Origin: Prolixibacteraceae bacterium UBA6029 | GTDB lineage: Bacteria; Bacteroidota; Bacteroidia; Bacteroidales; Prolixibacteraceae | Assembly (NCBI GenBank): GCA_002429385.1 | Contig: DIZL01000064.1 | Span: forward strand, 56,601-120,600 | DNA: 64,000 bases | Reading direction: 5' to 3' | Part shown: piece by piece, positions 9,524-19,500 of the stretch | Layout of the letters: the number at the start of each line of letters is the position of its first letter | How positions within the stretch are numbered: position 1 is the stretch's first letter | The notes under the pieces: model-generated | Databases searched by the model: none | Told to the model about the DNA's origin: nothing | The model's input: only the letters and a program-made list of their open reading frames with translations | Program-made: the position numbers and the translations under genes

Positions 9524-9624
9524 ATTATGAGGGAAGAGGAATAAGGAATTGGGTAAATCGCTGAGATCATCGATTTCAAGGCTATTTCCCTTTTCCTTAT
9601 TCCTTTTTCCTCATTCCTCATTTT
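9524..9624. repeat. Stop-proximal purine tract facing a pyrimidine tract (imperfect inverted repeat)
   Basis: A purine-rich run (GAGGGAAGAGGAATAAGGAA) 20 nt after the dctA stop is followed about 30 nt later by a pyrimidine-rich run (CCCTTTTCCTTATTCC and so on). The two can pair into a long imperfect hairpin that could act as a 3' end signal. Same tract family as at 5.9, 12.4, 20.5 and 44.5 kb. Confidence 0.6.
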
Positions 9625-9781
9625 AATCCTCTGCATGAATTTAATCCCTCATAAGATGAAGACATTAAATGCATTTTCAATCAATAAAAAGCTTTAACTT
9701 CGTACCATGCTGGCAGTTGATAATAGGTCGGACGAATCGTCAGAATTTATTCCATATTCAATTACTATTAAAGTAAATTCA

Positions 9782-12217
9782 ATGAGACAATTGATCATTT
9801 TTTATAGTCTTTTTCTGATGGGAATGGGCGTTTTTGCCCAATCGAATCCATCACCGTCCCGATGGCTATCGGGATCAAATATGCCAAATAAGTTATCTTT
9901 TCAACCGGATAGTTTGAAGGCAAAGGTGAATGTGCACGGGAAAATGCATCAGAAAATGACTATGCCATTGGATACGCTTACAAAGAGCGATTATACATTG
10001 AGCCTCGAACGCGTAAATGATAACCTGATTATGATTGGTGACAGTGTCAAACTGGGATTTGATGTTGTGAGACTCGACCGGAGAATAGATTTGATGACTA
10101 ACGATTTGAAGTTGATTCGTCAAAACATGCGGGGCCGGAATACAGTGTTCAATATTAAAAACCAGTTTCTGTATCAGCGATTCACTATTAAGCTGGATGA
10201 GGAAACTGACCTGATTCAGGCTAAGCTTGATGAATTGCACCATCGCGTATCTCATGCCAAGCTCCGTTTGAATAAAGTATTGTCCGACTCAATTTTTCGT
10301 AAGTTATATGCCAGCAAGGAAATGCGAACAACCTTTAACCAGAAGCTGACCAGGTTGGAAAAAAGATATAACCGAACGGACAGTATTACCAAAGCCAATG
10401 TGGATACGCTCAATGCCATGAATGTACGACTGTCGGACAATTCATATATTTTATCCAATATGATGAACATCATGGATAACAGGATGGATAAGGCAGTACC
10501 CAAACTCATCGGCCCGGAGGTAAACCGCTTGTGGGAAAAAGAAGTCGCTGTATCTCCGGCAAAACCATCGTCCAAAAGCCCGGTAAGCATATTTGAAAGC
10601 GAACAAAATGCAATTGGCTATTACATCAAACAGACCTCAGGAGAGCGCAAGATCATCTTGTTCCTGGGAATTCTGCTTCTAACCTGGATCTATCTTAAAC
10701 GGAAAGTATTAAAAACATTCAGGGAACAAAAGGATGCCTACAGTTACCTGCACCTTCATTACCTGAATAGCAATCCTGTATTGTCACTGATAGTTTTATT
10801 GTTATGTTTGATGCCATTTTTTGATGCCTATGCCCCTACATCCTATGTTTCAATTGTTTTCCTGCTTTTACTCCTGACTTCGACATTTATCTTCTTTAAA
10901 AGAGGCAACCGTATATTCCTGTTTAACTGGCTCATATTGATCGCATTGTTTGTTACGGATGTCCTGACCTACCTGTTCATCGAACCTACATTTGCCGAAA
11001 GAATGTTGCTGTTGGCCCTGCATGCCGGGATCATCGTGTTCACATTGCGTTTTATCCAATCGCTTCATAAACAGACACCCTATTTCCGTTTATTGAAAAC
11101 GGCTGCCATTACAGCAATTACATTGTCCTCTCTGGGAATTCTATTTAATCTTTTTGGACGATTCTCGCTTGCCGGTATTGTTGGTATTGCTGCCATTTTT
11201 GCTGTAACCCAGGCTGTTGTATTAACCGTGTTTGTCGAGGTGATTGTTGAGGTTGTATTACTCCAACTACTAAGCAGCAGGTTGAATAAGAATAACGACA
11301 AACCTTTTGACGTTGAATCCGTGGTGAATAAAATCAAGATGCCGCTGATTCTTATTGCTGTTCTGATCTGGATGATTATGCTTGCATCGAATTTAAACAT
11401 CTATCACAGTATTTATAATGAAATGACTGATGCCCTAACCACTAAACGAACCATAGGAAGCATCTCCTTTGAATGGCTAAGTGTGATACTATTTATTGGT
11501 ATAATCTGGTCTGCGCATATCATGCAACGGATTTTAAGCTTTATTCTGGGAGAGACAGGAAGCGAATCGGATGATGTCACAACAATCACCAAAGGGCAAC
11601 ACTCCCGCCTCCTGATCACACGTTTACTGGTGTTGATTGCTGGTTACATCTTGGCCATTGCGGCTTCAGGATTACCGATCGACAAACTTACATTCTTACT
11701 CGGAGCTTTGGGTGTAGGTATCGGTATGGGACTACAACACATTGTAAACAATGTAGTGTCAGGAGTTATCCTCATCTTTGATGGTACCCTGCAGGTAGGA
11801 GATGAGATAGAAGTAACAGGACAGGCAGGTAAAGTCAAGGAAATAGGATTGCGCGCCAGTACGCTGACCACCGATGATGGGGCAGATGTCATCATTCCAA
11901 ACGGAAATATCCTGTCGTCGAACATCATTAACTGGACGTTCACCAATAACGAAAAAAGGGTTATTATAACCTTCTCTTTAACCGGAAAAGAACTGGATGC
12001 CAATGTAATCAACGAAATAATCAACACCACCATCAAAAAACTCCCTCATGTAATAGCAACCAAGAAACCCGTGATTTTGTATACTAAGGTAACTTCTGAA
12101 TCCTGTACGATAACCATCCGTTTCTGGAGTACAACAACCACGGGCGATCAGGTTAAAAGTGAAGCCATGCTTCAGCTCAGTGCAGCATTTGAAGCCCAAA
12201 AGATAGGCTTCGAATAG
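9782..12217 (+). CDS. Large MscS-family mechanosensitive channel
   Basis: 811 residues from the ATG at 9782, which begins a signal peptide (MRQLIIFYSLFLMGMGVFAQ). The frame is open to 9707, but a near-consensus -7 box (TAACTTCG, 9695-9702) leaves almost no leader for that start. Residues about 25-300 form a helical periplasmic region, followed by about ten membrane helices and the MscS core: pore helix LGALGVGIGMGLQHIVNNVV, beta domain GDEIEVTGQAGKVKEIGLR, and ADVIIPNGNILSSNIINW. The layout is like MscK/YbdG-type long channels in the inner membrane, releasing solutes on hypo-osmotic shock (family knowledge). Confidence 0.9.
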   Translation: MRQLIIFYSLFLMGMGVFAQSNPSPSRWLSGSNMPNKLSFQPDSLKAKVNVHGKMHQKMTMPLDTLTKSDYTLSLERVNDNLIMIGDSVKLGFDVVRLDRRIDLMTNDLKLIRQNMRGRNTVFNIKNQFLYQRFTIKLDEETDLIQAKLDELHHRVSHAKLRLNKVLSDSIFRKLYASKEMRTTFNQKLTRLEKRYNRTDSITKANVDTLNAMNVRLSDNSYILSNMMNIMDNRMDKAVPKLIGPEVNRLWEKEVAVSPAKPSSKSPVSIFESEQNAIGYYIKQTSGERKIILFLGILLLTWIYLKRKVLKTFREQKDAYSYLHLHYLNSNPVLSLIVLLLCLMPFFDAYAPTSYVSIVFLLLLLTSTFIFFKRGNRIFLFNWLILIALFVTDVLTYLFIEPTFAERMLLLALHAGIIVFTLRFIQSLHKQTPYFRLLKTAAITAITLSSLGILFNLFGRFSLAGIVGIAAIFAVTQAVVLTVFVEVIVEVVLLQLLSSRLNKNNDKPFDVESVVNKIKMPLILIAVLIWMIMLASNLNIYHSIYNEMTDALTTKRTIGSISFEWLSVILFIGIIWSAHIMQRILSFILGETGSESDDVTTITKGQHSRLLITRLLVLIAGYILAIAASGLPIDKLTFLLGALGVGIGMGLQHIVNNVVSGVILIFDGTLQVGDEIEVTGQAGKVKEIGLRASTLTTDDGADVIIPNGNILSSNIINWTFTNNEKRVIITFSLTGKELDANVINEIINTTIKKLPHVIATKKPVILYTKVTSESCTITIRFWSTTTTGDQVKSEAMLQLSAAFEAQKIGFE

Positions 12218-12352
12218 TTGCCAACCTGAGAAAATAACTTCTACGGATTAAGTGTTATCAAATCTGATTTAACACAATGCTCCTTTTTCCAATGACGTAA
12301 ACTTAATCTGCCACCAAGACACCAATACTCCAAGTTTCACCAAGTCTTCACA

Positions 12353-12424
12353 TTCCCAGTTTCCCTTTTCCTGTCTCCCTGCTCCTTTTTTCTACTGACT
12401 TTTTCCTGATTCTCTTTCTCCCTC
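12353..12424. repeat. Pyrimidine-rich tract overlapping the rhodanese 3' end
   Basis: TTTCCCTTTTCCTGTCTCCC-type sequence; on the minus strand it is the purine-rich sequence that encodes the last residues (GERESGKSQ) and 3' untranslated region of the rhodanese gene. Suggests the tract has run into the coding end. Confidence 0.6.
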
Positions 12425-12835
12425 CCATCGTGAAAGGCCACCCCAATCCATATACCGTTTATATCCTGCTTTTCTTAATTGTTTTGAAACTATTCTTGCA
12501 TTCGCTCCAACGGTACAGTAGATAATCAGATACTTGTCTTTGGGTATTTCATTCAGGCGGCTCATGACTGTTGCTGTCGGGAATGATTTGGCCGTCGGAA
12601 TATGCTCTTTCAGATAGGCTTTCTCGGACCGCACATCCAGAATCCATATAGAGTCTACCGGATTTTCCGTGAGCTTTTTCAATGCCGGGGGCTCAATGTA
12701 CTTCCTTAAACCTTTGCCCTGAGGACCAGCTTTACCAATATAGACCGATTGTGCGGCAGCACTCTGAATCAACAGTACTGATAAAACCAGCATAATCATG
12801 ACGATCTTTGAAATGTCTGTTACTCTTGTTCTCAT
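12392..12835 (-). CDS. Exported single-domain rhodanese
   Basis: 147 residues from the ATG at 12835 (MRTRVTDISKIVMIMLVL), giving a signal peptide ending near AAAQS; the frame is open to 12919. One rhodanese domain follows: WILDVRSEKAYLKEHIPTAK, active-site loop YCTVGANA with the catalytic Cys, and GYKRYMDWGGLSRW. Known activity is transfer of sulfane sulfur in the periplasm, or simple sulfide/persulfide sensing; the physiological partner is unknown. The C-terminal GERESGKSQ is encoded by a repeat tract and is probably a late addition. Confidence 0.85.
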   Translation of the reverse strand: MRTRVTDISKIVMIMLVLSVLLIQSAAAQSVYIGKAGPQGKGLRKYIEPPALKKLTENPVDSIWILDVRSEKAYLKEHIPTAKSFPTATVMSRLNEIPKDKYLIIYCTVGANARIVSKQLRKAGYKRYMDWGGLSRWEGERESGKSQ

Positions 12836-12926
12836 GCTTTTGTAATCTCCTATCATTTTAATAATTTCATATTGCAAGTCATGGTTTTCAGGCTTTAAGG
12901 CGAAAGACTGAATCAGCAATCATTCG

Positions 12927-13535
12927 TTAATCCTCTTTTTTTACAACACTATACCTAAAAGCCCGACCAAGAGTTACCGTTTTGTTTATACTTTTAAATT
13001 CATCAAAGCATTGGTATACGGCATTCCGTATGGCTTTTTCAAACAGATCGTTTATTTCATATTTAACAGACCCCATTGGTTTGTGTTCAAGGGAAGACAA
13101 TGAAGTACCAAAATCCAGCAATTTATTATTCTCGTCATAAATAGCAATACTCATTTCAACAAGCACAAATTCACTACGTTTAAAGAAGGACCTTGTGGCT
13201 TTTTTTGCTGTATTTACGATATAGCATACTACTTTGAGGCTCTTCCCCGTATCCGCGAAATAGGAGCGGACTTTCAGATCCAGGAGTTCTTTGTTCTTAT
13301 CTGTTAAAGCCGGATGAGCAATGACTTCATAACCTGAAAATTGATTTTCAGGAATTTCAATGTCTTTGGTTAAGCTTTGTAATCTGAAGTCAATGATATC
13401 AATAGCAGTCAATTGTCCTGAAATTTGAATGCCATGAAGCTCCCTGTCATAAAATAGAAAGTCATAAAATTTACTGTAACATCCCGATAAAAATAATGTA
13501 GCGATAATAAGGATAAAGGCTAATTTTCTGGTCAT
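12927..13535 (-). CDS. Lipoprotein of unknown function
   Basis: 202 residues with a lipoprotein signal: hydrophobic MTRKLAFILIIATLF then lipobox LSGC (Cys19). The mature part is a mixed alpha/beta soluble protein with no motif I recognise; the ending VKYEINDLFEKAIRNAVYQC resembles conserved tails of small Bacteroidota envelope proteins. Lies 91 bp upstream of the rhodanese on the same strand, so possibly co-transcribed. Membrane-anchored periplasmic or outer-membrane location inferred from the lipobox. Confidence 0.7.
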   Translation of the reverse strand: MTRKLAFILIIATLFLSGCYSKFYDFLFYDRELHGIQISGQLTAIDIIDFRLQSLTKDIEIPENQFSGYEVIAHPALTDKNKELLDLKVRSYFADTGKSLKVVCYIVNTAKKATRSFFKRSEFVLVEMSIAIYDENNKLLDFGTSLSSLEHKPMGSVKYEINDLFEKAIRNAVYQCFDEFKSINKTVTLGRAFRYSVVKKED

Positions 13536-13638
13536 CTTAAGGTTGTTTTTCCAGCAGTATATGGATTATAGCGGAAATAATACAAAGAATATTTCTCAAA
13601 TCAGTACATCCATTATTAAAGTTCAAAAATAGATGGTT

Positions 13639-13806
13639 CTAGTTATGATCCATCTTTTTGATGATTTCCCTCAGCAAGTCGTTGTGTTCCTGCTTCAGGG
13701 CAATAAATTTATTGACCCAGGTATAAATCAAATAGAGAATAACAAAGAGGATCGCCAGATAAAAAACAACGATAAAGAGAAATGGTAATAATGTAAACAG
13801 GCCCAT
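13639..13806 (-). CDS. Small membrane protein, 55 residues
   Basis: ATG at 13806 to TAG at 13639. One long hydrophobic stretch (residues 3-31, MGLFTLLPFLFIVVFYLAIL at the start) ends in a Trp-Val-Asn border, then an amphipathic, charged helix (KQEHNDLLREIIKKM). The N-out/C-in single-span design with a cytosolic coiled tail is common in small Bacteroidota proteins; function unknown. The codon pattern and clean hydrophobicity make it a believable gene though short. Confidence 0.55.
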   Translation of the reverse strand: MGLFTLLPFLFIVVFYLAILFVILYLIYTWVNKFIALKQEHNDLLREIIKKMDHN

Positions 13807-14181
13807 GATTTTAGTTTTAAGGGATTGAAATAATATGCAATATAATGAATTGAATTAAACACATGATTTATAATTGTGTTTTTCCTGATGTTAAATTTAG
13901 CAATTGTTTTTCAACTTTGCTACTTTTAATGACTTCCTATCATGGCATATTCCATTTATTGGCCGTAACAACTAATCCTCCTCCTTTAAAATCAGGGAAC
14001 CCACATCCCCACACGTATATAAGATGATCCCATTTCTTTTCGCCTGAATTTCTGGTCCTTGCTGGAAGTATTTGAATCCTCAGAATCTTTTGCAACGCTT
14101 CGAATGATGAAACCCTGATCCTATGGATTGGAACTGGTCAGAACAGGGAACGGTCAGGGATCGCGTTATGATCTCGCTTTG
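13807..14181. other. Gene-poor spacer, possible decayed region
   Basis: No convincing gene. On the minus strand a frame is open from 14137 to a TGA at 13940-13942 and its end reads protein-like (WDHLIYVWGCGFPDF), but it has no ATG and no recognisable family. The segment lies downstream (minus direction) of a leader closely resembling that of the DUF6266-like gene at 41.5 kb, including the shared 12-mer GAACAGGGAACG at 14141-14152, so it may hold the remains of a lost gene. Confidence 0.4.
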
Positions 14182-14225
14182 GTTTGTGTATGTTTTCTGT
14201 AAGGTTTGAGTATGTTTTCTGTATG
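14182..14225 (-). repeat. Four tandem 11-bp units in a minus-strand leader
   Basis: Read on the minus strand the units are CATACAGAAAA, CATACTCAAAC, CTTACAGAAAA and CATACACAAAC, exactly 11 bp each. The same kind of array with the same count and orientation precedes the DUF6266-like gene at 41551-41594. Confidence 0.8.
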
Positions 14226-14266
14226 TTTACTTACAGAAAATTTATCTGAAATAAATTTTAACCATG

Positions 14267-14274
14267 CAAATATA
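14267..14274 (-). promoter_or_regulatory. Candidate -7 element upstream of the 11-bp array
   Basis: Minus-strand TATATTTG (TAnnTTTG). Transcription from it would run through the four 11-bp units into the gene-poor spacer. Confidence 0.4.
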
Positions 14275-14414
14275 CCAAGGCGTTTAGCAGGGGTTTATAT
14301 CGGAGAGGTGAACCGGGTTGGGAATGTTAATATTTCTTTTACCCAAGGGAAATTGGGGATGGTCATATAAGGAATACGACGATAAAGTCTGGTATGGTAC
14401 TGTTGTAATATTGA

Positions 14415-14468
14415 TAAAAAAAGCACAGGGAACAACCTGATCTTGAATTTCAGGTTGTTCCCTGTGCT
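14415..14468 (-). terminator. Rho-independent terminator of pepF
   Basis: Near-perfect 19-bp inverted repeat (AGCACAGGGAACAACCTGA and its complement) with a 9-nt loop, followed on the minus strand by seven T. It begins 42 nt after the pepF stop. Confidence 0.9.
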
Positions 14469-14509
14469 AATTCCAGCTTGTGGCTGGCAGGTGTGTTATC
14501 TTGGAAAGA

Positions 14510-16399
14510 TTACTTCTTCTTTTTATCCAGGATCTTTTCGATTTCGTCCATCACTTTATTCATGGATGCTGTTGTCTTTTCAAAGGGCTCGGTTGAATTC
14601 ATATCCACCCCTGCTTTTTTTAACAGTTCAACAGGATAGTCAGATCCCCCGGCGGATAAGAATTCCATGTAACTTTTCAGTGCTTTGGGATCACCCGTCA
14701 TGACCTTTTCGGCCAGCGAAATGGATGCTGTAAATGAAGTACTGTATTGAAAGACGTAGAAATTACGGTAGAAATGAGGGATATATGCCCACTCCATGCT
14801 GATGTTATCGTCCACCTTGCATATGCCCTGATCCACTCCGTAATATTTGTCGACGATGTCTTTGTATATTTTCGAGAACGTGTCTCCCGTAAGGGGTTTG
14901 CCTGCTTCGGCCTCTTCGTGTATTTTCAGTTCGAACTCGGCAAACTGGGTCTGGCGGAATAGGGTTCCCTTAAAATTGTCGAGCCAGTTCATCAGGATCG
15001 AAAGTTTCACATCATCATCTTTTATAGTACCAATGATGTAGTTAAAAAGCAACACCTCGTTAAACGTAGAGGCCACTTCAGCGACGAAAGTTTCATAACC
15101 GGCTATCGGATAAGGCTGTGTTTTATTCGAGAAATAGCTCTGCATGGTGTGACCAAGTTCGTGAGCCAGTGTGCTGACATCGTTATACAGGTTATTGTAA
15201 TTGAGCAGAATGTAGGGGTGTCCGTCGTAATCGGCGCCATTTGAATAAGCTCCCGACTGTTTCCCCGGAGTTGGGAAAACATCTATCCAGCGCTCATCAA
15301 TGGCTTTCTTTACAGTTGCAACATATTCATTTCCCATAGGTTTCAGCGCTTCGAGAACAATTTTAGTTGCATCTTCATAACTGTATTTCAGATCAATATT
15401 CTTCACAACGGGCGCATATAAATCGAGGTATTTTAAAGTATCCACCCCTAACATGCGTTTTTTAATTTTCAGATACCTGTGAAATGCAGGCAGGCTTTTA
15501 TTCACATTGTCGACCAGCGAGTGGTAAATTCCGACAGGTATATTGCTGGGATAAAGCGCCGCTTCGAGAGACGAATCGTAATGACGTGACTTTGATCTGA
15601 ACATGTCGGCTTTTACTTTGCCGTAAAGCATTTCGCCATAGCTGGCCCTGAACCTGGCAAAATTGTCCCAGTAAGCCTTGAACACAATTTCCCGATCCTT
15701 GCGGTTGGCTGATGCCCTGTATTGACTGTATTCAGAGCTACCGATTTTAATTTTTTCACCGTTCGACAAAGTGACTTCAGGCTTGGGCATTTCTGCATCC
15801 GAGAAAGTACCGTAAACCGAATGAGGAACAGATGAAACCATGCCTGCAAGCGCCATGATTCGTTCTTCCGGTTCGCTCAGGGTATGTTTCTTGGTACGAA
15901 ACATATTCTGGAGGTTCATGCGGTAAACTTCCAGTTTGGGCTCTTTCTGAATAAATCCTTCAATAGTAGCCCAGTCGGCTGTCAGAATTTCAGGCTCGAT
16001 AAATGCAGCTTTGGCTCCAAAGTTTGAAAACAACTGCTGGAGTTCCAGTTTCATCCCGGTATATTTCATGTTTCGGGTGTCGAGGTCTGAATTCATACCC
16101 GCATAGATATATAGCTTCGATGCTGCTTTTGATATTTCCGAATTGTACTGAAGTGCTTTCAAAAGATTTTGCCCTGACTGAGTCAGGGTTCCTTTGAATT
16201 TTTCAACCTGATCAAGTTTTGGCGATAACTCATTCAAGGCTGCACGCCATGCATCGTCTGATGAGAAAAGATCGGCTAAATTCCATTTGTAATTTGCAGG
16301 AATTTCTACCCGTGTTTTTTGGCCGTAACTGTTCGTTGAAGCAAGCATCACGATAATAGCCAGCAGGAATGCTTTCGCATTAAGAGTAAAATGTTTCAT
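14510..16399 (-). CDS. pepF: Oligoendopeptidase F-type M3 metallopeptidase, exported
   Basis: 629 residues. An N-terminal signal peptide (KAFLLAIIVMLASTNSYGQ) places it in the periplasm, unlike the cytosolic PepF of Firmicutes. N-terminal helical lobe with KFKGTLTQSGQNLLKAL, then the zinc site HELGHTMQSYFSN (HExxH) and the third ligand region AGYETFVAEVASTFNE, and the C-terminal SAGGSDYPVELLKKAGVDM. Known family activity: cleavage of oligopeptides of about 6-20 residues. It is divergent from the AddA-like gene and ends at a strong terminator. Confidence 0.93.
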   Translation of the reverse strand: MKHFTLNAKAFLLAIIVMLASTNSYGQKTRVEIPANYKWNLADLFSSDDAWRAALNELSPKLDQVEKFKGTLTQSGQNLLKALQYNSEISKAASKLYIYAGMNSDLDTRNMKYTGMKLELQQLFSNFGAKAAFIEPEILTADWATIEGFIQKEPKLEVYRMNLQNMFRTKKHTLSEPEERIMALAGMVSSVPHSVYGTFSDAEMPKPEVTLSNGEKIKIGSSEYSQYRASANRKDREIVFKAYWDNFARFRASYGEMLYGKVKADMFRSKSRHYDSSLEAALYPSNIPVGIYHSLVDNVNKSLPAFHRYLKIKKRMLGVDTLKYLDLYAPVVKNIDLKYSYEDATKIVLEALKPMGNEYVATVKKAIDERWIDVFPTPGKQSGAYSNGADYDGHPYILLNYNNLYNDVSTLAHELGHTMQSYFSNKTQPYPIAGYETFVAEVASTFNEVLLFNYIIGTIKDDDVKLSILMNWLDNFKGTLFRQTQFAEFELKIHEEAEAGKPLTGDTFSKIYKDIVDKYYGVDQGICKVDDNISMEWAYIPHFYRNFYVFQYSTSFTASISLAEKVMTGDPKALKSYMEFLSAGGSDYPVELLKKAGVDMNSTEPFEKTTASMNKVMDEIEKILDKKKK

Positions 16400-16550
16400 T
16401 TATTTGAATGCTTGATTTCTTGATCAATGGGTATTCGTTTGTCAGATTAATTACAAAAACAACCTTGTGTAATTTGAACGGACTGTAAAAATTTGTTCCT
16501 GACAAGCTACATTGAATAATAAAACATACAAATAGTATAAGAGATATGCT

Positions 16551-16558
16551 TACTTTTA
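16551..16558 (+). promoter_or_regulatory. Near-consensus -7 element for the AddA-like gene
   Basis: TACTTTTA matches 7 of 8 positions of TAnnTTTG, 21 nt before the ATG at 16579. Confidence 0.3.
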
Positions 16559-16578
16559 GTTTTTCAAAATGATAGAAT

Positions 16579-19500
16579 ATGTCGCAACTCAAAGTATATA
16601 AAGCTTCAGCAGGCTCAGGGAAGACTTTCCGTCTGGCCATCGAGTATATGAAGCTGGCCCTTACGAACGATACCAATTACAGGCATATCCTGGCGGTAAC
16701 CTTTACCAATAAGGCTACTGCTGAGATGAAGTCACGCATCATCGGTGAACTGTATCATCTGGCCAAAGGCAAGGAATCGGTCTATATGAAGGTTTTAACC
16801 GAAGAATTGGGTTGGCAGCCGATGATGGTGGAAAGGCAGGCACAGTTGGTTCTGAAACGCATTCTGCACGATTATTCGCGCTTTTCGATCAGTACTATTG
16901 ACAGCTTTTTCCAGAGGGTCATCAAGGCTTTTAACCGCGAACTGGGTATCAACGCGGCCTACAATGTTGAGTTGGACGAAAAGAGCATTCTCGAAGAGGC
17001 AGCCGACCGCCTGATCCATTCGGTAGAGGACGACCCGAAACTGCTGGAATGGCTCGACGCGTTTGCGTCAGATAAAATCAGGGAAGGCAAAGGTTGGAAC
17101 CTGAAAAATGATATTCTTCGACTGGGAAACGAGATTTACAACGAGACGTTTAAATCGCTGAATGAAAGCTTGTATGAAAAGCTGAACGACCGTGTGTTTC
17201 TTCGTGACTATCGTGGTAAGCTTAATCAGATCATTGCACAGTATGAAAATAAACTGAAGTCGCTGGGGCAGGAGGGGTTGAATGTTATGGCTATGCAAAG
17301 CCTTTCAGCTGATGATTTTAAGTCGAAGGGGAGTGGCCCTGCGGGAGGCTTTCAGAAGATGAAAGACCTGAAATTTGTGTTGAATATTACTACTATAAAG
17401 TCCACTACAGAGTTGTCGGCCTGGGTTACGGCTTCAGTCAAAGAACCGCAAAAGTCACTCCTGGAGGGGCTCGTTCAAGGCAAACTAATGCCCAAAATGC
17501 AGGAAGCTGTACAGTTGGTCGAAACGCAGTCGCGCAATTACATTTCCGCCAGGTTGATTGTCAACCAGCTTTATACCTTGGGTATCCTGGTCGATCTGCG
17601 TAGAACGGTCAAAGAAATATGCCGTGAGAAGGGAATTATTTTGATCTCTGATTCGGGTCATTTGCTCAAGGATGTGATTGCTGATTCTGAAACTCCTTTT
17701 GTTTACGAGAAAACAGGGTCGGTCTATTCACATTTCATGATCGACGAGTTCCAGGACACATCGGGCTTGCAATGGAATAATTTCAGGCCGCTGATCGGGA
17801 ACTCCCTGTCGGAGAATAACCTGAGTATGGTGGTGGGCGATGTCAAACAGGCCATCTACCGCTGGCGCAGTGGCGACTGGCGATTACTTGCAGGCAAGCT
17901 GGGTGAAAGTTTCCCGGCTTTTGGTCTTGATGATCAGGTTTTGGACAGCAACTGGCGCAGTCATGGTAAGGTCATCCGGTTCAATAACACGGTATTCCGG
18001 CTTGCACCACAATTGCTTCAGCAGAATATGGATGAAGAACTTTTGGCTGCAGGAATCAGCGAAAACCCGGTTCAGTTCACCATTCCTGAAGTATATGCCG
18101 ACAGCGTTCAGCAGGTGTCCAATCCAAAGGTGTTTGATCAGGGATATGTCCGCGTCCGTTTTCTGGAAGATAAAAAGGAAAACAAAATTGCCAACGAAGA
18201 ATTGATTCTTTCTGAGTTGGTTGAATCGGTGAAAAAACTTCAGGATAAAGGCGTAAAGGCCATTGAGATGGCTATACTGGTTCGACAGAAAAGTGAGGCG
18301 CGACTTGTTGCCGACCTGTTTCTACAGCAAAAAGGCCTTCCGGAGAATGCGAACTATAATTTTGACATACTTTCAGGTGAATCGTTATACATTGCCAATT
18401 CGGAAGTAATAGGTCTGATCATCTCGATACTTACAGGTTTCCTTAATCCGCAGGACCGGGTGGTGAAAGCAGAAACAAATTATCTGTATTACAGTAAGAT
18501 CTATCCGAGGCTTAAGGAAAAGGGAAAAGGGAGAAGGGAAAAGGGAGAAGGGAAACCGGAAAAGGGAAAAAGTAATGAGGATCAGTATTCTCTTGAGTTT
18601 GATATTTCTCATTTGAGTGTGAAATATGAATCAGAACAATCGTACGAGCCGGGGATTAATCAGCAGTTTGAGGATTTTGGTGTTCAGGAGAATGAGTTAC
18701 TGCAATATCTTGGAAGTAAAGACTTTGAGGAACTGATTGCCGGGAAGCCGATTCTGGAAATCATTTACAGCATCTGCGAGAAGTTCAATCTATTCAGTCT
18801 GGCTGATGAGCTGGCTTATCTTCAGGCCTTTGTCGATCAGATCTCAGTCTTTGAACGGAACCATGCTTCGGAACTGACCAGTTTTCTGAACTGGTGGACC
18901 GACAATGGCGCAAGGTTTACTATTCCTGTTTCGGATAGTATAGATGCCATCAACGTGCTGACTATTCACAAATCGAAAGGACTGGAGTTTACGCATGTAT
19001 TTGTCCCATTTTTCGATTGGACCATTCAGCCGCATACGTCGCCTGAGATGGCTCCTTTGCTTTGGTGTTGCCCCGACACAGCTCCTTTCAATGAGATGGA
19101 GTTGGTGCCGATAAGATATAAGAATGATGTTGGGCTATCTATTTTTTACCGTGAGTTTTTTGCCGAGAAGTTCAATACCTATGTGGATAACCTGAACCTG
19201 ATGTATGTGGTCTTTACCCGTGCCAAAGCGGGTTTATGGGTCTGGGCGAATTTTACGGGTAAACTCACTTCGGTTGGTGATTTGCTTAAACTGACGGTAG
19301 ATAAGCAAGCTAACATGGGATCCTGCGGACTGAGTGAGGAGCAATGCGTTCAGTTTTCGGATGGATATGATCCTGAAAAACTGTTGCTTGAGGTAGGTGC
19401 ACTGAGTGTTTCGGATGAAGATCGGAAAAAAGAGGGGCAATTCATGAAAGATGTCCGTTTATCGGAATTCGAATTTGCTGATTTTAGGAAGTTCCTGAAT

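Noticed and set aside
13940..14137. Minus-strand frame ending WDHLIYVWGCGFPDF
   Set aside because: No ATG, short, no recognisable family; kept only as a possible relic in the spacer entry.
14324..14440. 38-residue plus-strand frame reading protein-like (NWGWSYKEYDDKVWYGTVV)
   Set aside because: Its stop lies inside the pepF terminator hairpin, it has no family resemblance and no leader.
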